From the NCBI GenBank assembly GCA_963921195.1, contig OY992537.1:95438736-95502735 (forward strand): a stretch of DNA of 64,000 nucleotides. The letters run 5' to 3'. Shown piece after piece: positions 23,370 to 32,439 of this stretch. The translations under genes and the position numbers were made by a program. Within the stretch, counting starts at the first letter, position 1; each line of letters begins with the position of its first letter. The notes beneath the pieces were generated by a model. That model was not told the origin of the DNA, made no database searches, and saw only the letters and a program-made list of their open reading frames with translations. Source of the DNA: Pegoplata infirma. Lineage: Eukaryota > Arthropoda > Insecta > Diptera > Anthomyiidae.

Positions 23370-23934
23370 AAAACATGTAAAAAAAATTGTGTTTTTCTGG
23401 GGTAGTTTTAGTTCTTAAAGAGGAACTTTTTTTGCTTCGTTCGATTTTGCCCATATTCGAACTTGATCAGCCAAAGTCCATAAGACATATGAGGCATTCC
23501 ACACCAAATGTATCGTTACTAAAAAACATGTGTCCCGTGAACTTTTGAATAGATTGTGTGGATAGCCCTATATGGAAATAACAAAATTGCGTTTTTGGTT
23601 TTTCAATTTTTCAAAAACTGGGCTTAGTAGGCGTGGTCAAATATTGAAAAATTGTTAAATTTGTGTCTAGTTGCCTTGATAAAATATTTATCAAATTAAA
23701 ACGGATTGCCCAAATAAAAGATTGTCTTAAGCTCTATACAGTGGTCAAGTAAAGGAAGTTTTAAACTTTTTTTTTTTAAACTTTCTTGAATGTAGGAAAA
23801 AAACGCCATTTTTTGCAAATTTCAAATAGCGTATCTCGAAAACCGATTTTAAAATTTTTTTGGTTTACAAAAATCCAAAAATTTGATCATGCCAAATAAG
23901 TTATAGGCCTAGAAGAACAAAAATTTGCCTGGAC
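23370..23934. other. DINE-type internal sequence and unmatched AT-rich DNA
   Basis: 23395-23520 (AGTTTTAGTTCTTAAAGAGG, CGATTTTGCCCATATTCGAA, AGACATATGAGGCATTCC) resembles the interior of the DINE-like element at 47288-52347 and the stretch at 45660-45780. The remainder shows no match or gene. Confidence 0.45.
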
Positions 23935-23943
23935 GTTCAAAAT
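23935..23943. repeat. 9 bp target-site duplication, left copy
   Basis: GTTCAAAAT, repeated exactly at 24602-24610 on the other side of the element at 23944-24601. Confidence 0.8.
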
Positions 23944-24601
23944 GGCGTACGGACATAGCGCCCAAGGTCTTATCGCCCAAAGCCGTAAATGTCATATCGC
24001 CCAAGCTGCGACATATAGCCCAAAATGATAGGTCTAAAAACGTTATTTCTCCCAAAACAAAATTGTCAAAAAATCCAAAATATTTTTTTTGGGCGAAATG
24101 TCGAAATTACGACTTCTATGATCTGTTTTTTTGTAATAAAGGTTTCCTGCGTAGCCGGCCTTCTGCCGGGCTTAGGGATTACATACTCCATGCATTAAAC
24201 CCACCCTCTCTGCAAACCAAAGCTATTTTGGTTATCAGGCCTGCTACCCTAGAAACTTTACTTTGCGGAGAGGGTGGGTTTAATGCATGGATTTTGTAAT
24301 CCCTAAGCCCGGCCGAAGGCCGGCTACGCATAATATATATTGTGTTAAAAAAAACAATATTGGTGAGGTTTATGATTATTTTTTTGGGTGCTATGACATT
24401 TTTTAAATTCAACATTTTGATATTTGGGTAATATGACATTTTTGATAATTTTTATTAATTTAAAGAAAATTGTTAAAATACCCAAAAATAATGGCCATAT
24501 CGTCCAAAAAATTTTGCAACAACAACTAACACACATTTTTTTTGGGTGGAATGACTTTTTTAAATTGGGCGATATGCACTTGGGCGCTATGTCCGTACGC
24601 C
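23944..24601. mobile_element. MULE- or Merlin-like element, 9 bp target duplication
   Basis: A 658 bp element with perfect 23 bp terminal inverted repeats beginning GGCGTACGGACATAGCGCCC. It is flanked by a perfect 9 bp duplication, GTTCAAAAT. Subterminal words CATATCGCCCAA and TATAGCCCAAA recur near both ends. A 9 bp duplication with GG-starting ends fits Mutator-like or Merlin elements; sequence alone does not decide which. It carries the nested foldback element at 24149-24329 and no transposase gene. Confidence 0.8.
24149..24329. mobile_element. Near-perfect palindromic MITE nested in the 9 bp-TSD element
   Basis: The arms begin GCGTAGCCGGCCTTCTGCCG and fold onto the right end, whose complement starts GCGTAGCCGGCCTTCGGCCG. 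Pairing continues through CTTAGGGATTACA and CATGCATTAAACCCACCCTC to about 75 bp per arm, leaving a short loop with TATTTTGGTTATCAGGCCTG. It is much more GC-rich than its host. No clear target duplication. Confidence 0.75.
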
Positions 24602-24610
24602 GTTCAAAAT
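24602..24610. repeat. 9 bp target-site duplication, right copy
   Basis: GTTCAAAAT, identical to 23935-23943. Confidence 0.8.
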
Positions 24611-24689
24611 CAGAAGAAAAACTTATTTTTCATACAAAAAAAAAAAAAAATACAGTCTAATGCCCATATAATTGGCACCTAATGCAAGC

Positions 24690-24840
24690 CTATTTTACCC
24701 AAATTTGGTTTGTGTGTGAATTCTACACTTATTAAAGATCTAACAAAAGATAGATCCAATCGATCCATGTTTGGACTTGGGATCCATGTTCCGGAAAACA
24801 CTGATGTAGTATATTATTGACAGACTATACTTTTCTTACT
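24690..24840 (-). mobile_element. DINE-1-like terminal fragment, family A
   Basis: AGATCTAACAAAAGATAGAT, GATCCATGTTTGGACTTGGG and CCGGAAAACACTGATGTAG match the terminal 150 bp of family A in reverse (compare 25480-25600 and 37860-37960). The fragment adjoins the complete copy that starts at 24843. Confidence 0.65.
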
Positions 24841-24842
24841 CT

Positions 24843-25613
24843 TTTTATACCCTACACCACTCTGTGGTACAGGGTATAATGAGTTTGTGCTGATGTTTGT
24901 AACTACCCGAAATATTGGTCCTAGACCTACCTTCAAGCATACCGATCGACTCAGAATTACTTTTAGAGCCGATTTAGCGATGTCCGTCCGTCCGTCTGTC
25001 CATCTATCGGTTTAAGCACGATACAGGTCGCAATTTTCAATCAATTTACTTGAAACTTAAGCATCTTTTGGACGAAGCCTATTGAAATTGGAGAAAATCG
25101 GTCCATGTTAAGACCTAGCCCCCAGCTTAAATGACTCTAATAACCGTATTGTAGCAGATATCGCTTTGAAATTTAGCAGCTAAACAAATTTTGTATGTAC
25201 AAATCACCATTCCAAATTTCAAAGGAATCGGGTCAGTCCTTCTGGTAGTCCCCATACAAACCACCCTCGCGATATTCACACAATTTGCTCAAAATTCATA
25301 AAAATGGAAATATTTGATAAACAATTTATTTTTAGGTGTTAAACGTGCACTTTAGTAACCAAATCAAATCGGAATATATTTGGACCATTTTTGGACTTAG
25401 TCCCCCATATAAAAATTTCGACCGATATTAAGTTAAATCGGTCTATTGACAAAAAAATAAACCAATTCCACTAAAATTTTATCTGTGTGTGTTTTCTACA
25501 CCAAATAAAGATCTAACAAACGACAGATCCAATCGGTCCATGTTTGGACTTGGGACCCATTGGTGTAGGGTATCATATGGTCGGTCTTGACCGAATATAA
25601 CCCTCTTACTTGT
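24843..25613 (-). mobile_element. Full-length DINE-1-like element, family A
   Basis: About 770 bp from the hairpin ATACCCTACACCACTCTGTG/GTACAGGGTAT, through CGATCGACTCAGAATTACTT, the GATGTCCGTCCGTCCGTCTG run and CCCCATACAAACCACC, to ATGGTCGGTCTTGACCGAAT and CTTACTTGTTTT. It is the only family A copy here without an insertion, so it serves as the reference for the others. Non-coding. Confidence 0.8.
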
Positions 25614-25744
25614 TTTTTTTTTATTTTGTTTAGAACTTCCCGATTTTGAAAAATGAACCAAAAAACACTGCCCACCAGATCTAATATTTTTTGGTGTTTT
25701 TGTGTTCCAAAAATGTCTCCGAATTTTGCATTTTTTTCGATAGG

Positions 25745-25875
25745 GCTAATGTAATAGAATCTGAGACTATCTACAGAAAACATGATTCAGAATCTAATAC
25801 TTTTTCTATAAGAAAAATATTTCAGAATCTGAGATTTTTTCTATATAAAAAATAAAAAATCTCAGAATTTAATGA
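25745..25875. repeat. Diverged monomers of the 35 bp satellite
   Basis: AGAATCTGAGACTATCTACA, TTCAGAATCTAATACTTTTT, TTCAGAATCTGAGATTTTTT and ATCTCAGAATTTAATG are degenerate units of the repeat that forms the array at 32440-36640. About three to four units lie here, outside that array. Confidence 0.65.
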
Positions 25876-26419
25876 TATTAATATAATATTGCCAGAAAGA
25901 AATTTTCAAATCGACACACCCTATGTAGTACTTAAAGCATTTCTGGACCATTTATTATGTGAATACTACCTCTTATTTAAGAGATTGTAACATGTAATGA
26001 AAATATTTGGTATAATTTTATGACATTTCTGTGTGGTTTTATAATATTAAGTAATAAAAAAACCCAACCTCATACCTCAGTGTGAAACAAATTCTTTAAA
26101 CTTTAACAGTTTATGACTTCTGAAGAAATTAGATAAAAATCACTTTAAAATATCATTAAAATAACAAATTAAATATAACACACTTGTTTAAAGAAATATG
26201 AACAAAAAACAAAGACAAAAAACAGTTTAAATTTGTTATTTCGAAATGCACAATACTTAAAATTTAAGCCTCATAAAATTTAAACAAAAATATGTAATAA
26301 AATTCATACAAATCAAGAAACAAACCGTTGTTTTAAAATTAACCTTTAACTGCACATGCAAATTGAGATTAAATTGTTTTAAAGGATCAGATTCTTTATA
26401 AGAACTTACAATTAGCTGA
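25876..26419. other. AT-rich DNA with no recognised feature
   Basis: No gene, RNA or repeat recognised. Confidence 0.55.
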
Positions 26420-26465
26420 CGAATTGGATAATTCTTGATATCCAATCGATTTTAAAGTAATCTAG

Positions 26466-26478
26466 ATATGTCCGTCTG
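26466..26478. repeat. 13 bp target-site duplication of the SINE, left copy
   Basis: ATATGTCCGTCTG, repeated exactly at 26708-26720. Confidence 0.85.
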
Positions 26479-26707
26479 GGGCCCCCGTAGGCTAGTTGGT
26501 AGCGTGCTAGCCTTTTAACGTGGGGGTCGTGGGTTCGAATCCCACCACATCCCTTGGTTTTTTTCGCTACATCGAGACGACGGTCATTGTTACCAGTTCT
26601 CGGTTAGGTTGAATTTATTAAAAATGAGTTGTAAATAAATAGAAAGAATAAATAAAAATAATTGATCACGTGATCAAAACTATTATTATTATTTATATTT
26701 ATATGTT
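26479..26707 (+). mobile_element. tRNA-Lys-derived SINE with 13 bp target duplication
   Basis: A complete 229 bp insertion between two copies of ATATGTCCGTCTG. The head (26481-26552) is tRNA-like: A box TAGGCTAGTTGG (26488-26499, one change from consensus), a loop CTTTTAA that would carry anticodon TTT, a perfect T arm GTGGGTTCGAATCCCAC, and B box GGTTCGAATCC (26532-26542). These features resemble tRNA-Lys. The body (CATCGAGACGACGGTCATTG) leads to an A/T-rich tail of TATTATTATT type. Such elements are transcribed by RNA polymerase III and mobilised by a partner LINE. I cannot name the partner; the tail does not resemble the CCTAA tails of the LINEs here. Confidence 0.85.
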
Positions 26708-26720
26708 ATATGTCCGTCTG
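26708..26720. repeat. 13 bp target-site duplication of the SINE, right copy
   Basis: ATATGTCCGTCTG, identical to 26466-26478. Confidence 0.85.
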
Positions 26721-26784
26721 TCTGTTGAAAAGACGCTAATTTCCGAAAATCAAGTTATAGGCAGCTAAGGTTTAACATATATAT

Positions 26785-27204
26785 ATTTTATGATATCAAT
26801 CTGGTTGGTATTGTATTTCAGTAAAATCGGTCCAGCGGTTAAAAAGTTGTGAGAAAAATTTTAGAACACAAATTACAAAAAGTTTCATGATTCGTGACTT
26901 TATTTATTTTATTTATGTTGACATTTAGAGATCACAGTTTTATGAGGACGCTGCAGTTACAGGTTAAATTGATGCATAGAAATAAACCCTTAGAACTAAA
27001 AGAAGAGGGTCGTTCTTAATAGTACAAGAGACATTTTTTCTCAGTTATAAAATAATTATAACACAACAATAGCAGTAGTTTTTGTTTGATAAACATAATA
27101 GAGTAGACTAGACAAGATTTTGCTATTTTTATTTTCTTTTTATACACTCCACTCTTGTGATAGAGGGTAATATAAGTTTGTCATTCCGTTTGTAACACCT
27201 CGAA
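26785..27204. repeat. Direct repeat, copy 1 (second copy at 29713-30152)
   Basis: From TTTTATGATATCAATCTGGT to TTTGTAACACCTCGAA the sequence is repeated almost word for word at 29713-30152, about 2.93 kb downstream. It includes the unmatched middle with AGATCACAGTTTTATGAGGA and AGAAGAGGGTCGTTCTTAAT. The repeated block spans the tail of one DINE, unique DNA and the head of the next DINE. Confidence 0.8.
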
Positions 27205-27723
27205 CACAGAAAAAATTTAAAACGAATTTCAATTAACAAAAACGCAGATTCAATCAATTGAAATTCCTCCAATTAAGAAAATTGTTATACCAATCATCAA
27301 ATTGTAGGTGATTGATTACAATTTTTTTCAATCAAAAATTTTGTCGTTTTTGATCAAAAGTTTGATAAATTTTTTATTTAAAGCCAATCAAAATAATGAT
27401 TGATTTAACAAATGAATTGTAAGCTAATGACAAAATTATCAAAAAAATAATTTTTTTGCTTTCCAATATGTTGCAAACAATAAAAAAAAGGAAAACCCGA
27501 TTATTTTGTATATTTTTGAATTTATCTATTCAAATAAATTAAAGAGAAAAAAAATATGGTATGTTGAAAATTTGTAATTCGACAGTTTAAGAAAATAACA
27601 AAAATTTCAATCAAAACATTGATTGACTCATTTAAATTTTGTTGATCAATAGATTTATTTGAAAATTTTTAGCCAATAATTTTTTGTGTGAAATATTGGT
27701 CTAGGCCCCCATAAAGTATATAT
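27150..27723 (-). mobile_element. DINE-1-like head (family B), split by a MITE
   Basis: The hairpin TATACACTCCACTCTTGTGA/TAGAGGGTA, then TTTGTCATTCCGTTTGTAAC, and after the MITE AAATATTGGTCTAGGCCCCC and ATAAAGTATATAT. It stops where the long-TIR element at 27724 begins. Confidence 0.7.
27205..27690. mobile_element. CACAGAAAAAATT-ended MITE inside a DINE
   Basis: A 486 bp insertion between CGAA and AAATATTGG. The uninterrupted repeat at 30150 reads CGAAATATTGG, which fixes both boundaries and implies a 2 bp duplication. The ends are CACAGAAAAAATTTAAAACG and AATAATTTTTTGTGTG. The related sequence at 45780-46050 shares AACGAATTTCAATCA and the TTGTTATA...CAATTATCAAATTG interior. Confidence 0.7.
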
Positions 27724-28810
27724 GGGGCATTCCATGTGAAATCTGACACTTTGAAAAACTTTTTTTTTTTATATTTTCAGATTTTTTTGATAACCCGTTC
27801 AAAAGATATCGAATTTTTAAAAATTGGTAGTTTGTTCCTTTAATCAAACTTCTTTTAATCATAACTTCTTTAATAATGGTCCAAATTTCAAATTTTTTTT
27901 TTCAAAATTTTTGTTTTTTTACGTACTTTCTAAAAAAAAATCCCAAAAAATTCTTAAAAGCGCTCTAGTATGCGATTTTTAAGTTTTAAAAGTGTGGAGT
28001 GGAGATAGGGCATAGGTATGTTTTGAAAAAATGTTGTAGGGTAAAAATAAATTAGGGTCGGTCTCAGTAATGACCCTCTCGGACGCCCCATTGGACCGGT
28101 AGAAGCTGATTAAATAAAACAAATTTACAAAAATAAAAAAAAATTGTATGAGGACCGCCTTAACAATTAGAGATAGAGGGTAGGTGTCTTCAGAGAAAAT
28201 GTTTGGAATAAAAAAATATTGTGGGTCGGTCATACATTTTGTTGCTCTAAGGGCACTATTAGGGCAGTTAGAGCGGTTGGAGCAAATTTAAAAAAATGTC
28301 GTTTAGTGTGGGAGCCCCCTTAGAAATTGGAGATAGGGTATTAGTTTGTTCCAAAGAAATGTTAAGACGTAAAAATTAATGGGGGTCGGTCTTATAAAGG
28401 ACCCCTCTATGACGTTCCATTGGAGCTGTAGAAATGATTTTAAAATTGGAAAATTACAATAAAATTTTTTAAAATAATTTTAAAAAATAGTAATAATCGT
28501 TATCCCACGATCTTCCTGGGCAAAAAATTTGTAGAATTGATAGAAGTTTTACACAAAAAAATTTAAAAAAAATCGAAGAGTACAAACATTTTCAAAACTG
28601 CCCAGCAAAACTTTGGTAATGGGTAGTGATTATATAATACATTACCAGGTAATGCATATAACTTATTTGTAGCATTATTTTATGATGTCTTACCAAACAT
28701 TTGTTCCACAACGTATTATTTTCAAGTGAAAAATAATGCATTACTAATAATTTGCTACGTAATGCATGATTATTGGAAAAAATTTATTTCAGATTTGTTA
28801 TTTCTAAACA

Positions 28811-28870
28811 TAGGTTGTAAGTGGCTGCTGACGTTTTACGTCAACACACGTAGACTCTGAGGTCCATTGG
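28811..28870 (-). mobile_element. 60 bp LINE 3' tail, minus strand
   Basis: The reverse complement reads ACCTCAGAGTCTACGTGTGT, ...GACGTAAAACGTCAGCAGCC, ...ACAACCTA. It matches the last 60 bp of the LINE ending at 19020 with few changes. This is an extremely 5'-truncated insertion of the same family, or a fragment captured by the host element. Confidence 0.8.
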
Positions 28871-29000
28871 ATGACTTATATTTGGTTACATCATGTATTA
28901 TTTGAAAGTTTGAAATAATGTATTATTTATAATTGGATGCATAATGCATTACAATAACACAAAAAATAATTATTTTATAAAAAAATGCATAAGTTTAAAC

Positions 29001-29110
29001 TAGAGATGGGCTCACGACAGGAAATTTCTAACGACACACACTCACGAGCATATTTTATCTACTTACACTCACTTACAATTACGTGAGTAAATTTAATACA
29101 AAATTACTTT
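29001..29110. mobile_element. hAT-type MITE fragment with GTGAG words
   Basis: It starts TAGAGATGGGCTCACGACAG and continues with CACACACTCACGAGCA and TTACGTGAGTAAATTTAATA, matching one end of the elements at 60700-61131 and 61187-61501. The other end is missing. Confidence 0.65.
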
Positions 29111-29712
29111 TTCACTACTTGTAACACCTTATATATTATCTTCTGGTATGCTTTATTATTTCATTTCTCGTAACCTATAAAATGTCATATATTTTACACC
29201 TTACTCGTATTCTTCGTTATAAATTTATGACTTATTTTATACCTTACTGGTATTCTTTGTGATAATGTGGATGCATTACTTTGAGTCTCATCGCCTGTTA
29301 AAATCATCAATGCTGCAATGTATAAAATAAGAGATCCTATACCTTATTTTATACCTTTTTTGGTAATCTAAGTTTTGCTGGGTGAGATTTAAATTTTAAA
29401 ACTTAAAAATCGCATACTAGAGCGCTTTTAAGAATTTTTTGGGATTTTTTTTTACGTAAAAAAACAAAAATTTAAAAAAAAAAATTTGAAATTTGGACCA
29501 TTATTGAAGAAGTTATGATTAAAAGAAGTTTGAGTAAAGGAACAAACTACCAATTTTTAAAAATTCGATATCTTTTGAACGGGTCATCAAAAAAATCTGA
29601 AAATTTACCACGAAGGAGTTTTCGAAGGGTACTAAAAACTGTAAACAAATTGGGAAAATCTAAAAAAAAAGTTTTTCAAAGTGTCCGATTTCACATGGAA
29701 TGCCCCATATAT

Positions 29713-30152
29713 TTTATGATATCAATCTGGTTGGTATTGTATTTCAGTAAAATCGGTCCAGCGGTTAAAAAGTTGTAAGTAAAATTTTAGAACACAAATT
29801 ACAAAAAAAGGCATTCAATAAATTTCTTTCATATAATGAAAGTTTCATGATTCGTGACTTTATTGGTGTTTACATTTAGAGATCACAGTTTTATGAGGAA
29901 GCTGCAGTTACAGGTTAAATTGATGCATAGAAATAAACCCTTAGAACTAAAAGAAGAGGGTCGTTCTTAATAGTACAAGAGACATTTTTTCTCAGTTATA
30001 AAATAATTATAACACAACAATAGCAGTAGTTTTTGTTTGATAAACATAATAGAGAAGACTAGACAAGATTTTGCTATTTTTATTTTCTTTTTATACACTC
30101 CACTCTTGTGATAGAGGGTAATATAAGTTTGTCATTCCGTTTGTAACACCTC
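29713..30152. repeat. Direct repeat, copy 2
   Basis: The second copy of the block at 26785-27204, slightly longer because it keeps AAGGCATTCAATAAATTTC. It continues directly into an uninterrupted DINE at ATATTGGTCTAGGACCCC. Confidence 0.8.
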
Positions 30153-30856
30153 GAAATATTGGTCTAGGACCCCATAAAATACATATATTCATGATACTGG
30201 ATCGATTTTAAGACGATCTAGCGATGTCCGTCCGTTTGTCTTTCTGTTGAAAACACGTTAACTTTTGAAAGACTTTGGGGAGGCTTCTGAAGTTTGTCAT
30301 ATATGTTGGTCATTTACCTGGTCAGGTTGGTATTGCAATTCAGCGAAATCGGTCCAGTTAACTTTTCACGTTAACTTTCGAAAGACAATTCTGAAGATGC
30401 TGAAGCTTGGCATATATATGTGTCGTTTCCCTGGTCTGGTCCGTATTGAATTTCAGCCTAATCGGTCTAGTGGTTCAAAAGTTATTAGCAAAACCGGGAA
30501 TTTAAGATTGGTTTCACCTTAAATTCACGTGCTGAAAAAGCCGAGCCCTACAAAAAAAACAAGCTTTAAAAACATTGGTAAGCCACAAAATTACTTTAAA
30601 AAAAATTTGTGTTACTCAAAAATATTTTTACACTAAAAAAAACGTTACACTCGAGAAAATTTTACACTAAAAAAATAGTAATTTTCCTTTTTTTTTACAT
30701 AAAAGACAAAAAAAAAAAGTTTTTTACTCAAAACAAAATATTTTTAATCAAAATTGCTAATTTTTTCACGTTAGAAAATTGACTATCCTTTAGAAAGGGC
30801 ATTGTGAAGGGTATCCATACATTCGGCAAGGCCCAATTTAACTTTTCTACTTGTTT
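30090..30856 (-). mobile_element. Full-length DINE-1-like element, family B
   Basis: About 765 bp from the hairpin TATACACTCCACTCTTGTGA/TAGAGGGTA, through CATATATTCATGATACTGGA, GCGATGTCCGTCCGTTTGTC and CGGTCTAGTGGTTCAAAAGT, to GGGTATCCATACATTCGGCA, AGGCCCAATTTAACTTTTCT and ACTTGTTTT. No insertion. Confidence 0.8.
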
Positions 30857-31447
30857 TTTAAGTTTTTTTGTATCTTAAAATCTTCCTGAAAATAAAAATA
30901 GAAGAGACTTTTTTGTTATGATTTCTAAAACTATGGTACTTTTTGTGTGGTTTTTCTAGGAAACAATAAACTGTCAAAAGACTGTCAGTATTAGATATGA
31001 AAAAAAAACCTAACAGGTACGACGACGAAGAGGAGACGACATTAATGGTAACAACAACAAAAACAAAAATTTTATATTTGGAATGAATGGGCTTTTCAGT
31101 CTTTTAGAGGGAGATGAACTTTACCTTTTATTTTTTTTTTTGTGAAGAATTGTGTAATACAACACAGGGATGATGATAATGACATTTTAATATAAAATTA
31201 TGGTTGTCAAGGGTACTTTTGTAGAGATAATTTTTTTTTATCTATTTTTCGTTTTCCATATTTTACGGAAAATTTTTAAATTTGTCTCCTTTTTTATACC
31301 CTCCAAAAACAGCATGGTGGTATACTCCATCCGTCTGTGTGTATACACGATGCTTTCCTAAATAAAAGCGCTATCCTCTTCAAGTTTGGCTTGAATATGT
31401 CTTATGGTCTTAGGCAGGTTAATTTCGTAAATGGACAAAATCGGACC
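30857..31447. other. AT-rich DNA with no recognised gene
   Basis: It includes ACGACGACGAAGAGGAGACG and an ACAACAACAAAAACAAAAA run, typical of fly intron-like DNA. At 31295-31440 there is a degraded DINE-type phrase (ATACCCTCCAAAAACAGCAT, GTATACTCCATCCGTCTGTG). Confidence 0.45.
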
Positions 31448-31640
31448 ACACTCAGAGAAAAATGTTTCATAATATTTATGACATGGTTTCATAAATATTT
31501 TTGTCATAAAATTTCACTATATTTATGAAACTTTCATAAATATAATGAAGTTTTATGAAAAAAGTCTATGAAATGCAGTAATTAAAATTGCATGATTTCA
31601 TAAAAAAAATCAATGGTTTTGAATAATTTTTTAATCAAAT
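31448..31640. mobile_element. MITE fragment with CACACTCAGAGAAAAA terminus
   Basis: One end (CACACTCAGAGAAAAATGTT) followed by repeated TTCATAAATAT/ATTTATGAA words in both orientations. The second end is not recognisable. The terminus resembles those at 19966 and 37510. Confidence 0.5.
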
Positions 31641-32365
31641 AAAGAAAAATTAACAAAATCGTTGATTAGCCATTTAAATTCACCATGGATTAACTCATGC
31701 CAAATGAATTTGGAACCATTTGTAGGAAAATTAAAAAAAATATCGGGGAAATAAGCAAAATTTAACAAAAAATCAAGATAGTTCTTAAGAACTACGGAAA
31801 GTAGTTTTTATTCGCCACACCCGAATTTTTTTATATTCAACTCCTATTCTTAGAATACTTCCCCATTTTAAATTTAACATCACTAAAGTTTTTGTAACAT
31901 TTAAAACGCAGCAAAAAAACCAACGACGACCAGAAAAAAAACATCCTTCAAACTAACGGTACGCATATATGGCTAAGAAAAAAAAAATTAGCTAAAAAAA
32001 TTATATTTGAATAAAAAAGAAACCTGAGTGAACCACCAGGTAAAGATTTTTATTCACTATTTTTTTTGTATAATTTATTACCATTTGACCACAGGGTCTT
32101 TCTTTGCAACAACTTTAAAACATTTGCAAACAAAAAAAAAAGACTGGTTGGTTGTTTAGTAAACGAAATGAAAAAAAAAACTGTTTTACTGGTTTCAAAC
32201 CAGGCTTAGAGAGCATAATGTGTGTGTACCTTTAGTTTGTTTTTTTGTACGATTTTAAACAAAATTGTTAAAAAAAAAAGCGAAAAAAACTTTGTCCAGT
32301 TCATGCACAGTGCATGTTTTCAAAAATTACTTTTGAATGTTTGGCAGAAAACACTCGTATGGTTG
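31641..32365. other. AT-rich DNA with no recognised feature
   Basis: No gene, RNA or repeat recognised. Confidence 0.5.
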
Positions 32366-32439
32366 CAGGGACGTTTGCAGGAATTTTTAAAGGGGTAAGG
32401 GGGCCCAACTCAAATTGTTTTTCAAAACCATAGCTAAAA

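Larger units (their letters stand above)
26420..26850 (-). mobile_element. DINE-1-like fragment (family B), split by a SINE
   Basis: TTGATATCCAATCGATTTTA and AATCTAGATATGTCCGTCTG lie left of the SINE. TGTCTGTTGAAAAGACGC and TCAGTAAAATCGGTCCAGCG lie right of it. Joined, they match the family B order seen at 30200-30350. The hairpin end is absent. Confidence 0.65.
28601..29382. mobile_element. CCCAGCAAAA-ended element nested in family C
   Basis: The ends are CCCAGCAAAACTTTGGTAAT and its imperfect complement ending AAGTTTTGCTGGG. The other family C copy (51038-52254) reads TTCGAAAATGAGATTT in reverse, while here TG precedes and TGAGATTT follows the element. This gives a 2 bp TG duplication. TAATGCATTA words repeat inside. 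It contains the LINE tail at 28811-28870 and a hAT MITE piece at 29001. A relative lies at 59363-59851. Confidence 0.7.
27724..29706. mobile_element. Long-TIR element (family C), copy 1
   Basis: A 1983 bp element with arms of about 300 bp starting GGGGCATTCCATGTGAAATC and ending at the complement, TTTCACATGGAATGCCCC. The right arm includes AACGGGTCATCAAAAAAATC and ACTAGAGCGCTTTTAAGAAT. Inside are three degenerate tandem units of about 165 bp with GGGTCGGTCT and CCATTGGA words. It sits between ATAT runs of DINE sequence and itself contains the element at 28601-29382. No transposase was found. Confidence 0.75.

Noticed and set aside
24179..24439. 86-codon minus-strand frame across the foldback element
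   Set aside because: It reads through the palindromic arms, and the plus strand gives a near-mirror frame. This is an artefact of the inverted repeat.
26481..26552. Functional tRNA-Lys gene
   Set aside because: The acceptor and D stems are imperfect, and the sequence is the head of an insertion with target duplications, so it is a SINE.
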